Source of the DNA: Zeugodacus cucurbitae
Taxonomy: Eukaryota; Arthropoda; Insecta; Diptera; Tephritidae
Reading direction: 5' to 3'
Length of the DNA stretch: 64,000 nt
Assembly (NCBI RefSeq): GCF_028554725.1
Contig: NC_071672.1
Location: 4,804,501-4,868,500 of the forward strand
The first letter of the stretch is position 1. Each line of letters opens with the position of its first letter. Positions 35,052 through 47,817 of the stretch are shown piece after piece. The translations under genes were made by a program, and so were the position numbers. The notes beneath the pieces were generated by a model. The model had not been told where the DNA came from. It saw nothing but the letters and a program-made list of their open reading frames with translations, and searched no databases.

Positions 35052-38000
35052 CCTTGTTTTGTCTTGTCTTGTCTGGTCTTGTCCTGTCTTGTCTGGTCTT
35101 GTCCTGTCTTGTCTTGTCTTGTCTTGTCTTGTCTGGTCTTGTCTTGTCTTTTCTTTTCTTGTCTTGTCTTGTCTTGTCTTGTCTTGTCTTGTCTTGTCTT
35201 GTCTTGTCTTGTCTTGTCTTGTCTTGTCTTGTCTTGTCTTGTCTTGTCTTGTCTTGTCTTGTCTTGTCTTGTCTTGTCTTGTCTTGTCTTGTCTTGTCTT
35301 GTCTTGTCTTGTCTTGTCTTGTCTTGTCTTGTCTTGTCTTGTCTTGTCCTGTCTTGTCTTGTCTTGTCTTGTCTTGTCTGGTCTTGTCTTGTCTTTTCTT
35401 GTCTTGTCTTGTCTTGTCTTGTCTTGTCTTGTCTTGTCTTGTCTTGTCTTGTCTTGTCTTGTCTTGTCTTGTCTTGTCTTGTCTTGTCTTGTCTTGTCTT
35501 GTCTTGTCTTGTCTTGTCATGTCTTGTCTTGTCTTGTCTTGTCTTGTCTGGTCTTGTCTTGTCTTTTCTTTTCTTTTCTTGTCTTGTCTTGTCTTGTCTT
35601 GTCTTGTCTTGTCTTGTCTTGTCTTGTCTTGCCTTGTCTTGTCTTGTCTTGTTCTGTCTTGTCATGTCATGTCATGTCATGTCATGTGTTGTTTTGTCTT
35701 GTCTTGTCTTGTCATGTCTTGTTTTGTCTTGTCTTGTCTTGTATTGTCTTGTCTTGTCTTGTCTTGTCTTGTCTTGTCTTGTCTTGTCTTGTCTTGTCTT
35801 TTCTTTTCTTGTATTATCTTGTATTGTCTTGTCTTGTCTTGTCTTGTCTTGTCCTGTTCTGTCTTGTCATGTCATGTCATGTCATGTCATGTGTTGTTTT
35901 GTCTTGCCTTGTCTTGTCTTGTCTTGTCTTGTATTGTCTTGTCTTGTCTTGTCTTTTCTTTTCTTGTCTTTTCTTGTCTTGTCTTGTCTTGTCTTGTCTT
36001 GTCTTGTCTTGTCTTGTCTTGTCTTGTCTTGTCTTGTCTTGTCTTGTCTTGTCTTGTCTTGTCTTGTCTTGTCTTGTCTTGTCTTGTATTATCTTGTATT
36101 GTCTTGTCTTGTCTTGTCTTGTCTTGTCCTGTTCTGTCTTGTCATGTCATGTCATGTCATGTCATGTGTTGTTTTGTCTTGCCTTGTCTTGTCTTGTCTT
36201 GTCTTGTATTGTCTTGTCTTGTCTTGTCTTTTCTTTTCTTGTCTTTTCTTGTCTTGTCTTGTCTTGTCTTGTCTTGTCTTGTCTTGTCTTGTCTTGTCTT
36301 GTCTTGTCTTGTCTTGTCTTGTCTTGTCTTGTCTTGTCTTGTCTTGTCTTGTCTTGTCTTGTCTTGTCTCGTCTTGTCTTGTCTTGTCTTGTCTTGCCTT
36401 GTCTTGTCTTGTCTTGTCTTGTGTTGTCTTGTCTTGTCTTGTCCTGTCCTGTCGTGTGTTGTGTTGTTTTGTCTTGTCTTGTCTTGTCTTATCTTGTCTT
36501 GTCTTGTCTTGTCTTGTTTTGTCTTGTCTTGTCTGGTCTTGTCTTGTCTTGTCTTGTCTTGTCTTTTCTTGTCTTGTCTTGTCTTGTCTTGTCTTGTCTT
36601 GTCTTGTCTTGTCTTGTCTTGTCTTGTCTTGTCTTGTCTTGTCTTGTCTTGTCTTGTCTTGTCATGTCATGTCTTGTCTTGTCTTGTCTTGTCTGGTCTT
36701 GTCTTGTCTTGTCTTTTCTTTTCTTGTCTTGTCTTGTCATGTCTTATCTTGTCTTGTCTTGTCTTATCTTGTCTTGCCTTGTTTTGTCTTGTCTTGTCTG
36801 GTCTTGTCCTGTCTTGTCTTGTCTTGTCTTGTCTTGTCTGGTCTTGTCTTGTCTTTTCTTTTCTTGTCTTGTCTTGTCTTGTCTTGTCTGGTCTTGTATT
36901 GTCTTTTCTTTTCTTGTCTTGTCTTGTCATGTCTTATCTTGTCTTGTCTTGTCTTATCTTGTCTTGTCTTGTTTTGTCTTGTCTTGTCTGGTCTTGTCTT
37001 GTCTTGTCTTGTCTTGTCTTGTCTTGTCTTGTCTTGTCTTGTCTTGTCTTGTCTTGTCTTGTCTTGTCTTGTCTTGTCTTGTCTTGTCTTGTCTTGTCTT
37101 GTCTTGTCTTGTCTTGTCTTGTCCTGTCTTGTCTTGTCTTGTCTTGTCTTGTCTGGTCTTGTCTTGTCTTTTCTTTTCTTGTCTTGTCTTGTCTTGTCTT
37201 GTCTTGTCTTGTCTTGTCTTGTCTTGTCTTGTCTTGTCTTGTCTTGTCTTATCTTGTCTTGTCTTGTCTTGTCTTGTCTTGTCTTGTCTTGTCTTGTCCT
37301 GTCTTGTCTTGTCTTGTCTTGTCTTGTCTTGTCTTGTCTTGTCTTGTCTTGTCTTGCCTTGCCTTGTCTTGTCTTGTCTTGTCTTTTCTTTTCTTTTCTT
37401 GTCTTGTCTTTTCTTGTCTTGTCTTGTCTGGTCTTGTATTGTCTTTTCTTTTCTTGTCTTGTCTTGTCTTGTCTTGTCTTGTCTTGTCTTGTCTTGTCTT
37501 GTCTTGTCTTGTCGTGTCTTGTCTTGTCTTGCCTTGCCTTGTCTTGTCTTGTCTTGTCTTGTCTTGTCCGGTCTTGTCTTGTCTTGTCTTGTCTTGTCTT
37601 GTCTTGCCTTGCCTTGTCTTGTCTTGTCTTATCTTGTCTTGTCTTGTCTTGTCTTGTCTTGTCTTGTCTTGTCTTTTCTTGTCTTGTCTTGTCTTGTCTT
37701 GTCTTGTCTTGTCTTGTTTTGTCTTGTCATGTCTTATCTTGTCTTGTCTTGTCTTGTCTTGTCTTGTCTTGACTTGTCTTGTCTTGTCTTGTCTTGTCTT
37801 GTCTTGTCTTGTCTTGTCTTGTCTTGTCTTGTCTTGTCTTGTCTTGTTTTGTTGTTCTTGTCTTGTCTTGTCTTGTCTTGTCTTGTCCTGTTCTGTCTTG
37901 TCTTGTCATGTCATGTCATGTCATGTCATGTCATATGTTGTTTTGTCTTGTCTTGTCTTGTGTAGTCTTGTGTTGTCTTGTCTTGTCTTGTCTTGTATTG

Positions 38001-38230
38001 TCTTGTCTTGTCTTGTCTTGTCTTGTCTTGTCTTGTCTTGTCTTGTCTTGTCTTGTCTTGTCTTGTCTTGTCTTGTCTTGTCTTGTCTTGTTTTGTTGTT
38101 CTTGTCTTGTCTTGTCTTGTCTTGTCTTGTCTTGTCTTGTCCTGTTCTGTCTTGTCTTGTCATGTCATGTCATGTCATGTCATGTCATATGTTGTTTTGT
38201 CTTGTCTTGTCTTGTGTAGTCTTGTGTTGT
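35052..38230. repeat. Superblock C, copy 2
   Basis: Repeats superblock C copy 1: doubled TCTGG-TCCTG group at the start, TATTA at 35812 and 36087, P block 4, module M5. The stretch between the two TATTA units is shorter (275 bp against 655 bp), and the long pure tract is reduced to about 120 bp. Confidence 0.82.
36442..37716. repeat. P block 4, one TCCGG lost
   Basis: P series from TCCTG, TCCTG, TCGTG to M5. Only one TCCGG (about 37567) is present where the other three P blocks have two. The TCGTG and doubled CCTTG units that normally follow the first TCCGG are still there, which suggests a small in-phase deletion. Confidence 0.8.
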
Positions 38231-38374
38231 CTTGTCTTGTCTTGTATTGTCTTGTCTTGTCTTGTCTTGTCTTGTCTTGTCTTGTCTTGTCTTGTCTTGT
38301 CTTGTCTTGTCTTGTCTTGTCTTGTCTTGCCTTGTCTTGTCTTCTTTTGTTTTGTCTTGTTTTGTCTTGTCATG
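37717..38374. repeat. Composite module M5
   Basis: Full module: ACTTG 37772, TTGT slips after 37847 and 38091 (244 bp apart, the widest spacing), two TCATG-TCATA-TGTAG groups, TCTTC end. It is followed by the post-M superblock D. Confidence 0.88.
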
Positions 38375-40600
38375 TCTTGTCTTGTCTTGTCTTGTCTTGT
38401 CTTGTCTTGTCTTGTCTTGTCTTGTCTTGTCTTGTCTTGTCTTGTCTTGTCTTGTCTTGTCTTGTCTTGTCTTGTCTCTTCTTGTCTTGTCTTGTCTTGT
38501 CTTGTCTTGTCTTGTCTTGTCATGTCATGTCATGTCGTATGTTGTGTTGTTTTGTCTTGTCTTGTTTTGTCTTGTTTTGTCTTGTTTTATCTTGTCATGT
38601 CTTATCTTGTCTTGTCTTGTCTTGTCTTGTCTTGCCTTGTCTTGTCTTGTCTTCTTTTGTTTTGTCTTGTTTTGTCTTGTCATGTCTTGTCTTGTCTTGC
38701 CTTGTCATGTCATGTCATGTCTTTTCTTGTCTTGTCTTGTCTTGTCTTGTCTTGTCTTGTCGTGTCTTGTCTTGTCTTGTCTTGTCTTGTCTTGTCTTGT
38801 CTTGTCTTGTCTTGTCTTGTCTTGTCTTGTCTTGTCTTGTCTTGTCTTGTCTTGTCTTGTCTTGTCTTGTCTTGTCTTGTCTTGTCTTGTCTTGTCTTGT
38901 CTTGTCTTGTCTTGTCTTGTCTTGTCTTGTCTTGTCTTGTCTTGTCTTGTCTTGTCTTGTCTTGTCTTGTCTTGTCTTGTCTTGTCTTGTCTTGTCTTGT
39001 CTTGTCTTGTCTTGTCTTGTCTTGTCTTGTCTTGTCTTGTCTTGTCTTGTCTTGTCTTGTCTTGTCTTGTCTTGTCTTGTCTTGTCTTGTCTTGTCTTGT
39101 CTTGTCTTGTCTTGTCTTGTCTTGTCTTGTCTTGTCTTGTCTTGTCTTGTCTTGTCTTGTCTTGTCTTGTCTTGTCTTGTCTTGTCTTGTCTTGTCTTGT
39201 CTTGTCTTGTCTTGTCATGGCATGTCATGTCGTATGTTGTGTTGTTTTGTCTTGTCTTGTTTTGTCTTGTCATGTCTTGTCTTGTCTTGTTTTGTCTTGT
39301 CTTGTCTTTTCTTGTCTTGTATTGTCTTGTCTTGTCTTGTCTTGTCTTGTCTTGTCTTGTCTTGTCTTGTCTTGTCTTGTCTTATCTTGTCTTGCCTTGT
39401 TTTGTCTTGTCTTGTCTGGTCTTGTCCTGTCTTGTCTTGTCTTGTCTTGTCTTGTCTTGTCTTGTCTTGTCTTGTCTTGTCTTTTCTTTTCTTGTCTTGT
39501 CTTTTCTTGTCTTGTCTTGTCTGGTCTTGTCTTGTCTTTTCTTTTCTTGTCTTGTCTTGTCATGTCTTATCTTTTCTTGTCTTGTCTTGTCTTGTCTTGT
39601 CTTGTCTTGTCTTGTCTTGTCTTGTCTTGTCTTGTCTTGTCTTGTCTTGTCTTGTCTTGTCTTGTCTTGTCTTGTCTTGTCTTGTCTTGTCTTGTCTTGT
39701 CTTGTCTTGTCTTGTCTTGTCTTGTCTTGTCTGGTCTTGTCTTGTCTTTTCTTTTCTTGTCTTGTCTTGTCATGTCATATCTTGTCTTGTCTTGTCTTGT
39801 CTTGTCTTGTCTTGTCTTGTCATGTCATGTCATGTGTTGTTTTGTCTTGTGTTGTCTTGTTTTGTCTTGTCTTGTCTTGTCTTGTCTTGTCTTGTCTTGT
39901 CTTGTCTTGTCTTGTCTTGTCTTGTCTTGTCTTGTCTTGTCTTGTCTTGTCTTGTCTTGTCTTGTCTTGTCTCGTCTTGTCTTGTCTTGTCTTGTCTTGT
40001 CTCGTCTTGTCTTGTCTTGTCTTGTCTTGTCTTGTCTTGTCTTGTCTTGTCTTGTCTTGTCTTGTCTTGTCTTGTCTTGTCTTGTCTTGTCTTGTCTCGT
40101 CTTGTCTTGTCTTGTCTTGTCTTGTCTTGTCTTGTCTTGTTTTGTCTTGTCTTGTCTTGTATTGTCTTGTCTTGTCTTGTCTCGTCTTGTCTTGTCTTGT
40201 CTTGTCTTTTCTTTTCTTGTCTTGTCTTGTATTGTCTTGTCTTGTCTTGTCTTGTCTCGTCCTGTTCTGTCTTGTCATGTCATGTCATGTCATGTCATGT
40301 CATGTGTTGTTTTGTCTTGCCTTGTCTTGTCTTGTCTTGTCTTGTATTGTCTTGTCTTGTCTTGTCTTGTCTTGTCTTTTCTTGTCTTGTCTTTTCTTGT
40401 CTTGTCTTGTGTTGTGTTGTCTTGTCTTGTCTTGTTTTGTCTTGTTTTGTCTTGTCTTGTCTTGTCTTGTCTTGTCTTGTCTTTTCTTTTCGTGTCTTGT
40501 CTTGTCTTGGCTTGTCATGTCATGCCATGTCGTATGTTGTGTTGTTTTGTCTTGTCTTGTCGTGTCATGTCTTGTCTTATCTTGTTTTGTCTTGTCTTGT
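38375..40600. repeat. Superblock D, copy after M5
   Basis: Order: TCTCT, TCATG group with TCGTA, TTTTA, TCTTC end, CCTTG, three TCATG, TCTTT, TCGTG, a long pure tract, TCATG-GCATG (39220), TCTTT and TATTG near 39306, TCTTA-CCTTG-TTTTG-TCTGG-TCCTG, paired TCTCG units, and CCATG-TCGTA at 40525. Corresponding series follow M2, M6 and M7, giving four copies of an M + D supermodule. Confidence 0.8.
38765..39214. repeat. Pure TCTTG tract, 90 units
   Basis: 450 bp of uninterrupted canonical units between TCGTG at 38760 and TCATG at 39215, in superblock D after M5. Confidence 0.9.
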
Positions 40601-42215
40601 CTTGTCTTGTCTTGTCTTGTGTTGTCTTGTCTTGTCTTGTCTTGTCTTGTCTTGTCTTGTCTTGTCTTGTCTTGTCTTGTCTTGTCTTGTCTTGTCTTGT
40701 CTTGTCTTGTCTCGTCTTGTCTTGTCTTGTCTTGTCTTGTCTTGTCTTGCCTTGTCTTGTCTTGTCTTGTCTTGTCTTGTCTTGTCTTGCCTTGTTTTGT
40801 CTTGTCTTGTCTGGTCTTGTCCTGTCTTGTCTTGTCTTGTCTTGTCTTGTCTTGTCTTGTCTTGTCTTTTCTTTTCTTGTCTTGTCTTTTCTTGTGTTGT
40901 CTTGTCTTGTCTTGTCTTGTCTTGTCTTGTCTTGTCTTGTCTTGTCTTGTCTTGTCTTGTCTTGTCTTGTCTTGTCTTGTCTTGTCTCGTCTTGTCTTGT
41001 CTTGTCTTGTCTTGTCTTGTCTTGTCTTGTCTTGTCTTGTCTTGTCTTGTCTTATCTTGTCTTGCCTTGTTTTGTCTTGTCTTGTCTGGTCTTGTCCTGT
41101 CTTGTCTTGTCTTGTCTTGTCTTGTCTTGTCTTGTCTTGTCTTGTCTTGTCTTTTCTTTTCTTGTCTTGTCTTTTCTTGTCTTGTCTTGTCTGGTCTTGT
41201 CTTGTCTTTTCTTTTCTTGTCTTGTCTTGTCATGTCTTATCTTTTCTTGTCTTGTCTTGTCTTGTCTTGTCTTGTCTTGTCTTGTCTTGTCTTGTCTTGT
41301 CTTGTCTTGTCTTGTCTTGTCTTGTCTTGTCTTGTCTTGTCTTGTCTTGTCTTGTCTTGTCTTGTCTTGTCTTGTCTTGTCTTGTCTTGTCTTGTCTTGT
41401 CTTGTCTGGTCTTGTCTTGTCTTTTCTTTTCTTGTCTTGTCTTGTCATGTCATATCTTGTCTTGTCTTGTCTTGTCTTGTCTTGTCTTGTCTTGTCATGT
41501 CATGTCATGTGTTGTTTTGTCTTGTGTTGTCTTGTTTTGTCTTGTCTTGTCTTGTCTTGTCTTGTCTTGTCTTGTCTTGTCTTGTCTTGTCTTGTCTTGT
41601 CTTGTCTTGTCTTGTCTTGTCTTGTCTTGTCTTGTCTTGTCTTGTCTTGTCTCGTCTTGTCTTGTCTTGTCTTGTCTTGTCTCGTCTTGTCTTGTCTTGT
41701 CTTGTCTTGTCTTGTCTTGTCTTGTCTTGTCTTGTCTTGTCTTGTCTTGTCTTGTCTTGTCTTGTCTTGTCTTGTCTCGTCTTGTCTTGTCTTGTCTTGT
41801 CTTGTCTTGTCTTGTCTTGTTTTGTCTTGTCTTGTCTTGTATTGTCTTGTCTTGTCTTGTCTCGTCTTGTCTTGTCTTGTCTTGTCTTTTCTTTTCTTGT
41901 CTTGTCTTGTATTGTCTTGTCTTGTCTTGTCTCGTCCTGTTCTGTCTTGTCATGTCATGTCATGTCATGTCATGTCATGTGTTGTTTTGTCTTGCCTTGT
42001 CTTGTCTTGTCTTGTCTTGTATTGTCTTGTCTTGTCTTGTCTTGTCTTGTCTTTTCTTGTCTTGTCTTTTCTTGTCTTGTCTTGTGTTGTGTTGTCTTGT
42101 CTTGTCTTGTTTTGTCTTGTTTTGTCTTGTCTTGTCTTGTCTTGTCTTGTCTTGTCTTTTCTTTTCGTGTCTTGTCTTGTCTTGGCTTGTCATGTCATGC
42201 CATGTCGTATGTTGT

Positions 42216-42246
<31 letters not shown>

Positions 42247-42270
42247 TTGTCCTGTCCTGTCGTGTGTTGT

Positions 42271-42301
<31 letters not shown>

Positions 42302-43835
42302 TTGTCTTGTCTTGTCTCGTCTTGTCTTGTCTTGTCTTGTCTTGTCTTGCCTTGTCTTGTCTTGTCTTGTCTTGTCTTGTCTTGTCTTGTCCTGTCCTGT
42401 CGTGTGTTGTGTTGTTTTGTCTTGTCTTGTGTTGTTTTGTCGTGTCTTGTCTTGTCTTGCCTTGTCTTGTCTTGTCTTGTCTTGTCTTGTCTTGTCTTGT
42501 CTTGTCCTGTCCTGTCGTGTGTTGTGTTGTTTTGTCTTGTCTTGTGTTGTTTTGTCGTGTCATGTCTTGTCTTGTCTTGTCTTGTCTTGTCTTTTCTTGT
42601 CTTGTCTTGTCTTGTCTTTTCTTGTCTTGTCTTTTCTTGTCTTGTCTTGTGTTGTGTTGTCTTGTCTTGTCTTGTCTTGTCTTGTCTCGTCTTGTTTTGT
42701 CTTGTCTTGTCGTGTCATGTCTTGTCTTGTCTTGTTTTGTCTTGTCTTGTCTTGTCTTGTCTTGTCTTGTGTTGTCTTGTCTTGTCTTGTCTTGTCTTGT
42801 CTTGTCTTGTCTTGTCTTGTCTTGTCTTGTCTTGTCTTGTCTTGTCTTGTCTTGTCTTGTATTGTCTCGTCTTGTCTTGTCTTGTCTTGTCTTGTCTTGT
42901 CTTGCCTTGTCTTGTCTTGTCTTGTCTTGTCTTGTCTTGTCCTGTCCTGTCGTGTGTTGTGTTGTTTTGTCTTGTCTTGTGTTGTTTTGTCGTGTCATGT
43001 CTTGTCTTGTCTTGTCTTGTCTTGTCTTTTCTTGTCTTGTCTTGTCTTGTCTTTTCTTGTCTTGTCTTTTCTTGTCTTGTCTTGTGTTGTGTTGTCTTGT
43101 CTTGTCTTGTCTTGTCTTGTCCTGTCCTGTCGTGTGTTGTGTTGTCTTGTCTTGTCTCGTCCTGTTCTGTCTTGTCATGTCATGTCATGTCATGTCATGT
43201 CATGTGTTGTTTTGTCTTGCCTTGTCTTGTCTTGTCTTGTCTTGTATTGTCTTGTCTTGTCTTGTCTTGTCTTGTCTTTTCTTGTCTTGTCTTTTCTTGT
43301 CTTGTCTTGTGTTGTGTTGTCTTGTCTTGTCTTGTTTTGTCTTGTTTTGTCTTGTCTTGTCTTGTCTTGTCTTGTCTTGTCTTTTCTTTTCGTGTCTTGT
43401 CTTGTCTTGGCTTGTCATGTCATGCCATGTCGTATGTTGTGTTGTTTTGTCTTGTCTTGTCGTGTCATGTCTTGTCTTATCTTGTTTTGTCTTGTCTTGT
43501 CTTGTCTTGTCTTGTCTTGTGTTGTCTTGTCTTGTCTTGTCTTGTCTTGTCTTGTCTTGTCTTGTCTTGTCTTGTCTTGTCTTGTCTTGTCTTGTCTTGT
43601 CTTGTCTCGTCTTGTCTTGTCTTGTCTTGTCTTGTCTTGTCTTGCCTTGTCTTGTCTTGTCTTGTCTTGTCTTGTCTTGTCTTGTCTTGTCCTGTCCTGT
43701 CGTGTGTTGTGTTGTTTTGTCTTGTCTTGTCTTGTCTCGTCTTGTCTTGTCTTGTCTTGTCTTGTCTTGCCTTGTCTTGTCTTGTCTTGTCTTGTCTTGT
43801 CTTGTCTTGTCTTGTCCTGTCCTGTCGTGTGTTGT

Positions 43836-43866
<31 letters not shown>

Positions 43867-44795
43867 TTGTCTTGTCTTGTCTCGTCTTGTCTTGTCTTGT
43901 CTTGTCTTGTCTTGCCTTGTCTTGTCTTGTCTTGTCTTGTCTTGTCTTGTCTTGTCCTGTCCTGTCGTGTGTTGTGTTGTTTTGTCTTGTCTTGTGTTGT
44001 TTTGTCGTGTCTTGTCTTGTCTTGCCTTGTCTTGTCTTGTCTTGTCTTGTCTTGTCTTGTCTTGTCTTGTCCTGTCCTGTCGTGTGTTGTGTTGTTTTGT
44101 CTTGTCTTGTGTTGTTTTGTCGTGTCATGTCTTGTCTTGTCTTGTCTTGTCTTGTCTTTTCTTGTCTTGTCTTGTCTTGTCTTTTCTTGTCTTGTCTTTT
44201 CTTGTCTTGTCTTGTGTTGTGTTGTCTTGTCTTGTCTTGTCTTGTCTTGTCTCGTCTTGTTTTGTCTTGTCTTGTCGTGTCATGTCTTGTCTTGTCTTGT
44301 TTTGTCTTGTCTTGTCTTGTCTTGTCTTGTCTTGTGTTGTCTTGTCTTGTCTTGTCTTGTCTTGTCTTGTCTTGTCTTGTCTTGTCTTGTCTTGTCTTGT
44401 CTTGTCTTGTCTTGTCTTGTCTTGTATTGTCTCGTCTTGTCTTGTCTTGTCTTGTCTTGTCTTGTCTTGCCTTGTCTTGTCTTGTCTTGTCTTGTCTTGT
44501 CTTGTCCTGTCCTGTCGTGTGTTGTGTTGTTTTGTCTTGTCTTGTGTTGTTTTGTCGTGTCATGTCTTGTCTTGTCTTGTCTTGTCTTGTCTTTTCTTTT
44601 CTTGTCTTGTCTTGTCTTGTCTTGTCTTGCCTTGTCTTGTCTTGTCTTGTCTTGTCTTGTCTTGTCTTGTCTTGTCTTGTCTTGTCTTGTCTTGTCTTGT
44701 CTTTTCTTTTCTTGTATTGTCTTGTATTGTCTTGTCTTGTCTTGTCTTGTCTTGTCCTGTTCTGTCTTGTCATGTCATGTCATGTCATGTCATGT
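40601..44795. repeat. TCCTG-TCGTG/CCTTG repeats (superblock E region)
   Basis: Repeating groups of TCTCG, then CCTTG, then TCCTG, TCCTG, TCGTG, two TGTTG and TTTTG, with TCTTT-bearing groups between. CCATG-TCGTA junctions lie at 42200 and 43425. The TCATG run ending near 44795 is followed by TGTTG, TCTTG, TCTTA rather than the usual TGTTG, TTTTG, marking a junction with the segment that leads into M6. Confidence 0.75.
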
Positions 44796-44899
44796 GTTGT
44801 CTTGTCTTATCTTGTCTTGTCTTGTCTTGTCTTGTCTTGTCTTGTCTTTTCTTGTCTTGTCTTGTCTTGTCTTGTCTTGTCTTGTCTTGTCTTGTCTTG

Positions 44900-45547
44900 T
44901 TTTGTCTTGTCATGTCTTATCTTGTCTTGTCTTGTCTTGTCTTGTCTTGTCTTGACTTGTCTTGTCTTGTCTTGTCTTGTCTTGTCTTGTCTTGTCTTGT
45001 CTTGTCTTGTCTTGTCTTGTCTTGTCTTGTCTTGTTTTGTTGTTCTTGTCTTGTCTTGTCTTGTCTTGTCTTGTCCTGTTCTGTCTTGTCTTGTCATGTC
45101 ATGTCATGTCATGTCATGTCATATGTTGTTTTGTCTTGTCTTGTCTTGTGTAGTCTTGTGTTGTCTTGTCTTGTCTTGTCTTGTATTGTCTTGTCTTGTC
45201 TTGTCTTGTCTTGTCTTGTCTTGTCTTGTCTTGTCTTGTCTTGTCTTGTCTTGTCTTGTCTTGTCTTGTTTTGTTGTTCTTGTCTTGTCTTGTCTTGTCT
45301 TGTCTTGTCTTGTCTTGTCCTGTTCTGTCTTGTCTTGTCATGTCATGTCATGTCATGTCATGTCATATGTTGTTTTGTCTTGTCTTGTCTTGTGTAGTCT
45401 TGTGTTGTCTTGTCTTGTCTTGTATTGTCTTGTCTTGTCTTGTCTTGTCTTGTCTTGTCTTGTCTTGTCTTGTCTTGTCTTGTCTTGTCTTGTCTTGTCT
45501 TGCCTTGTCTTGTCTTCTTTTGTTTTGTCTTGTTTTGTCTTGTCATG
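44900..45547. repeat. Composite module M6
   Basis: Full module: ACTTG 44955, TTGT slips after 45035 and 45269, two TCATG-TCATA-TGTAG groups, TCTTC end. Unlike M1 and M3-M5 it is not preceded by a P block; only a short TCTTA/TCTTT remnant precedes it. Confidence 0.88.
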
Positions 45548-47817
45548 TCTTGTCTTGTCTTGTCTTGTCTTGTCTTGTCTTGTCTTGTCTTGTCTTGTCT
45601 TGTCTTGTCTTGTCTTGTCTTGTCTTGTCTTGTCTTGTCTTGTCTTGTCTTGTCTCGTCTTGTCTTGTCTTGTCTCTTCTTGTCTTGTCTTGTCTTGTCT
45701 TGTCTTGTCTTGTCTTGTCATGTCATGTCATGTCGTATGTTGTGTTGTTTTGTCTTGTCTTGTTTTGTCTTGTTTTGTCTTGTTTTATCTTGTCATGTCT
45801 TATCTTGTCTTGTCTTGTCTTGTCTTGTCTTGCCTTGTCTTGTCTTGTCTTCTTTTGTTTTGTCTTGTTTTGTCTTGTCATGTCTTGTCTTGTCTTGCCT
45901 TGTCATGTCATGTCATGTCTTTTCTTGTCTTGTCTTGTCTTGTCTTGTCTTGTCTTGTCTTGTCTTGTCGTGTCTTGTCTTGTCTTGTCTTGTCTTGTCT
46001 TGTCTTGTCTTGTCTTGTCTTGTCTTGTCTTGTCTTGTCTTGTCTTGTCTTGTCTTGTCTTGTCTTGTCTTGTCTTGTCTTGTCTTGTCTTGTCTTGTCT
46101 TGTCTTGTCTTGTCTTGTCTTGTCTTGTCTTGTCTTGTCTTGTCTTGTCTTGTCTTGTCTTGTCTTGTCTTGTCTTGTCTTGTCTTGTCTTGTCTTGTCT
46201 TGTCTTGTCTTGTCTTGTCTTGTCTTGTCTTGTCTTGTCTTGTCTTGTCTTGTCTTGTCTTGTCTTGTCTTGTCTTGTCTTGTCTTGTCTTGTCTTGTCT
46301 TGTCTTGTCTTGTCTTGTCTTGTCTTGTCTTGTCTTGTCTTGTCTTGTCTTGTCTTGTCTTGTCTTGTCTTGTCTTGTCTTGTCTTGTCTTGTCTTGTCT
46401 TGTCTTGTCTTGTCTTGTCTTGTCTTGTCTTGTCTTGTCTTGTCTTGTCTTGTCTTGTCTTGTCTTGTCTTGTCTTGTCTTGTCTTGTCTTGTCTTGTCT
46501 TGTCTTGTCTTGTCTTGTCTTGTCTTGTCTTGTCATGGCATGTCATGTCGTATGTTGTGTTGTTTTGTCTTGTCTTGTTTTGTCTTGTCATGTCTTGTCT
46601 TGTCTTGTTTTGTCTTGTCTTGTCTTTTCTTGTCTTGTATTGTCTTGTCTTGTCTTGTCTTGTCTTGTCTTGTCTTGTCTTGTCTTGTCTTGTCTTGTCT
46701 TATCTTGTCTTGCCTTGTTTTGTCTTGTCTTGTCTGGTCTTGTCCTGTCTTGTCTTGTCTTGTCTTGTCTTGTCTTGTCTTGTCTTGTCTTGTCTTGTCT
46801 TGTCTTTTCTTTTCTTGTCTTGTCTTTTCTTGTCTTGTCTTGTCTGGTCTTGTCTTGTCTTTTCTTTTCTTGTCTTGTCTTGTCATGTCTTATCTTTTCT
46901 TGTCTTGTCTTGTCTTGTCTTGTCTTGTCTTGTCTTGTCTTGTCTTGTCTTGTCTTGTCTTGTCTTGTCTTGTCTTGTCTTGTCTTGTCTTGTCTTGTCT
47001 TGTCTTGTCTTGTCTTGTCTTGTCTTGTCTTGTCTTGTCTTGTCTGGTCTTGTCTTGTCTTTTCTTTTCTTGTCTTGTCTTGTCATGTCATATCTTGTCT
47101 TGTCTTGTCTTGTCTTGTCTTGTCTTGTCTTGTCATGTCATGTCATGTGTTGTTTTGTCTTGTGTTGTCTTGTTTTGTCTTGTCTTGTCTTGTCTTGTCT
47201 TGTCTTGTCTTGTCTTGTCTTGTCTTGTCTTGTCTTGTCTTGTCTTGTCTTGTCTTGTCTTGTCTTGTCTTGTCTTGTCTCGTCTTGTCTTGTCTTGTCT
47301 TGTCTTGTCTCGTCTTGTCTTGTCTTGTCTTGTCTTGTCTTGTCTTGTCTTGTCTTGTCTTGTCTTGTCTTGTCTTGTCTTGTCTTGTCTTGTCTTGTCT
47401 CGTCTTGTCTTGTCTTGTCTTGTCTTGTCTTGTCTTGTCTTGTTTTGTCTTGTCTTGTCTTGTATTGTCTTGTCTTGTCTTGTCTCGTCTTGTCTTGTCT
47501 TGTCTTGTCTTTTCTTTTCTTGTCTTGTCTTGTATTGTCTTGTCTTGTCTTGTCTTGTCTCGTCCTGTTCTGTCTTGTCATGTCATGTCATGTCATGTCA
47601 TGTCATGTGTTGTTTTGTCTTGCCTTGTCTTGTCTTGTCTTGTCTTGTATTGTCTTGTCTTGTCTTGTCTTGTCTTGTCTTTTCTTGTCTTGTCTTTTCT
47701 TGTCTTGTCTTGTGTTGTGTTGTCTTGTCTTGTCTTGTTTTGTCTTGTTTTGTCTTGTCTTGTCTTGTCTTGTCTTGTCTTGTCTTTTCTTTTCGTGTCT
47801 TGTCTTGTCTTGGCTTG
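45548..47817. repeat. Superblock D, copy after M6
   Basis: Same series as after M5: TCTTC 45848, TCGTG 45968, long pure tract, GCATG 46538, TATTG near 46634, TCTTA-CCTTG-TCTGG group, paired TCTCG units. Intervals differ from the M5 copy by whole pentamers, for example TCTTC to GCATG is 690 bp here and 570 bp there. Confidence 0.8.
45973..46532. repeat. Pure TCTTG tract, 112 units
   Basis: 560 bp of uninterrupted canonical units between TCGTG at 45968 and TCATG at 46533, the second longest perfect run in the window. Confidence 0.92.
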
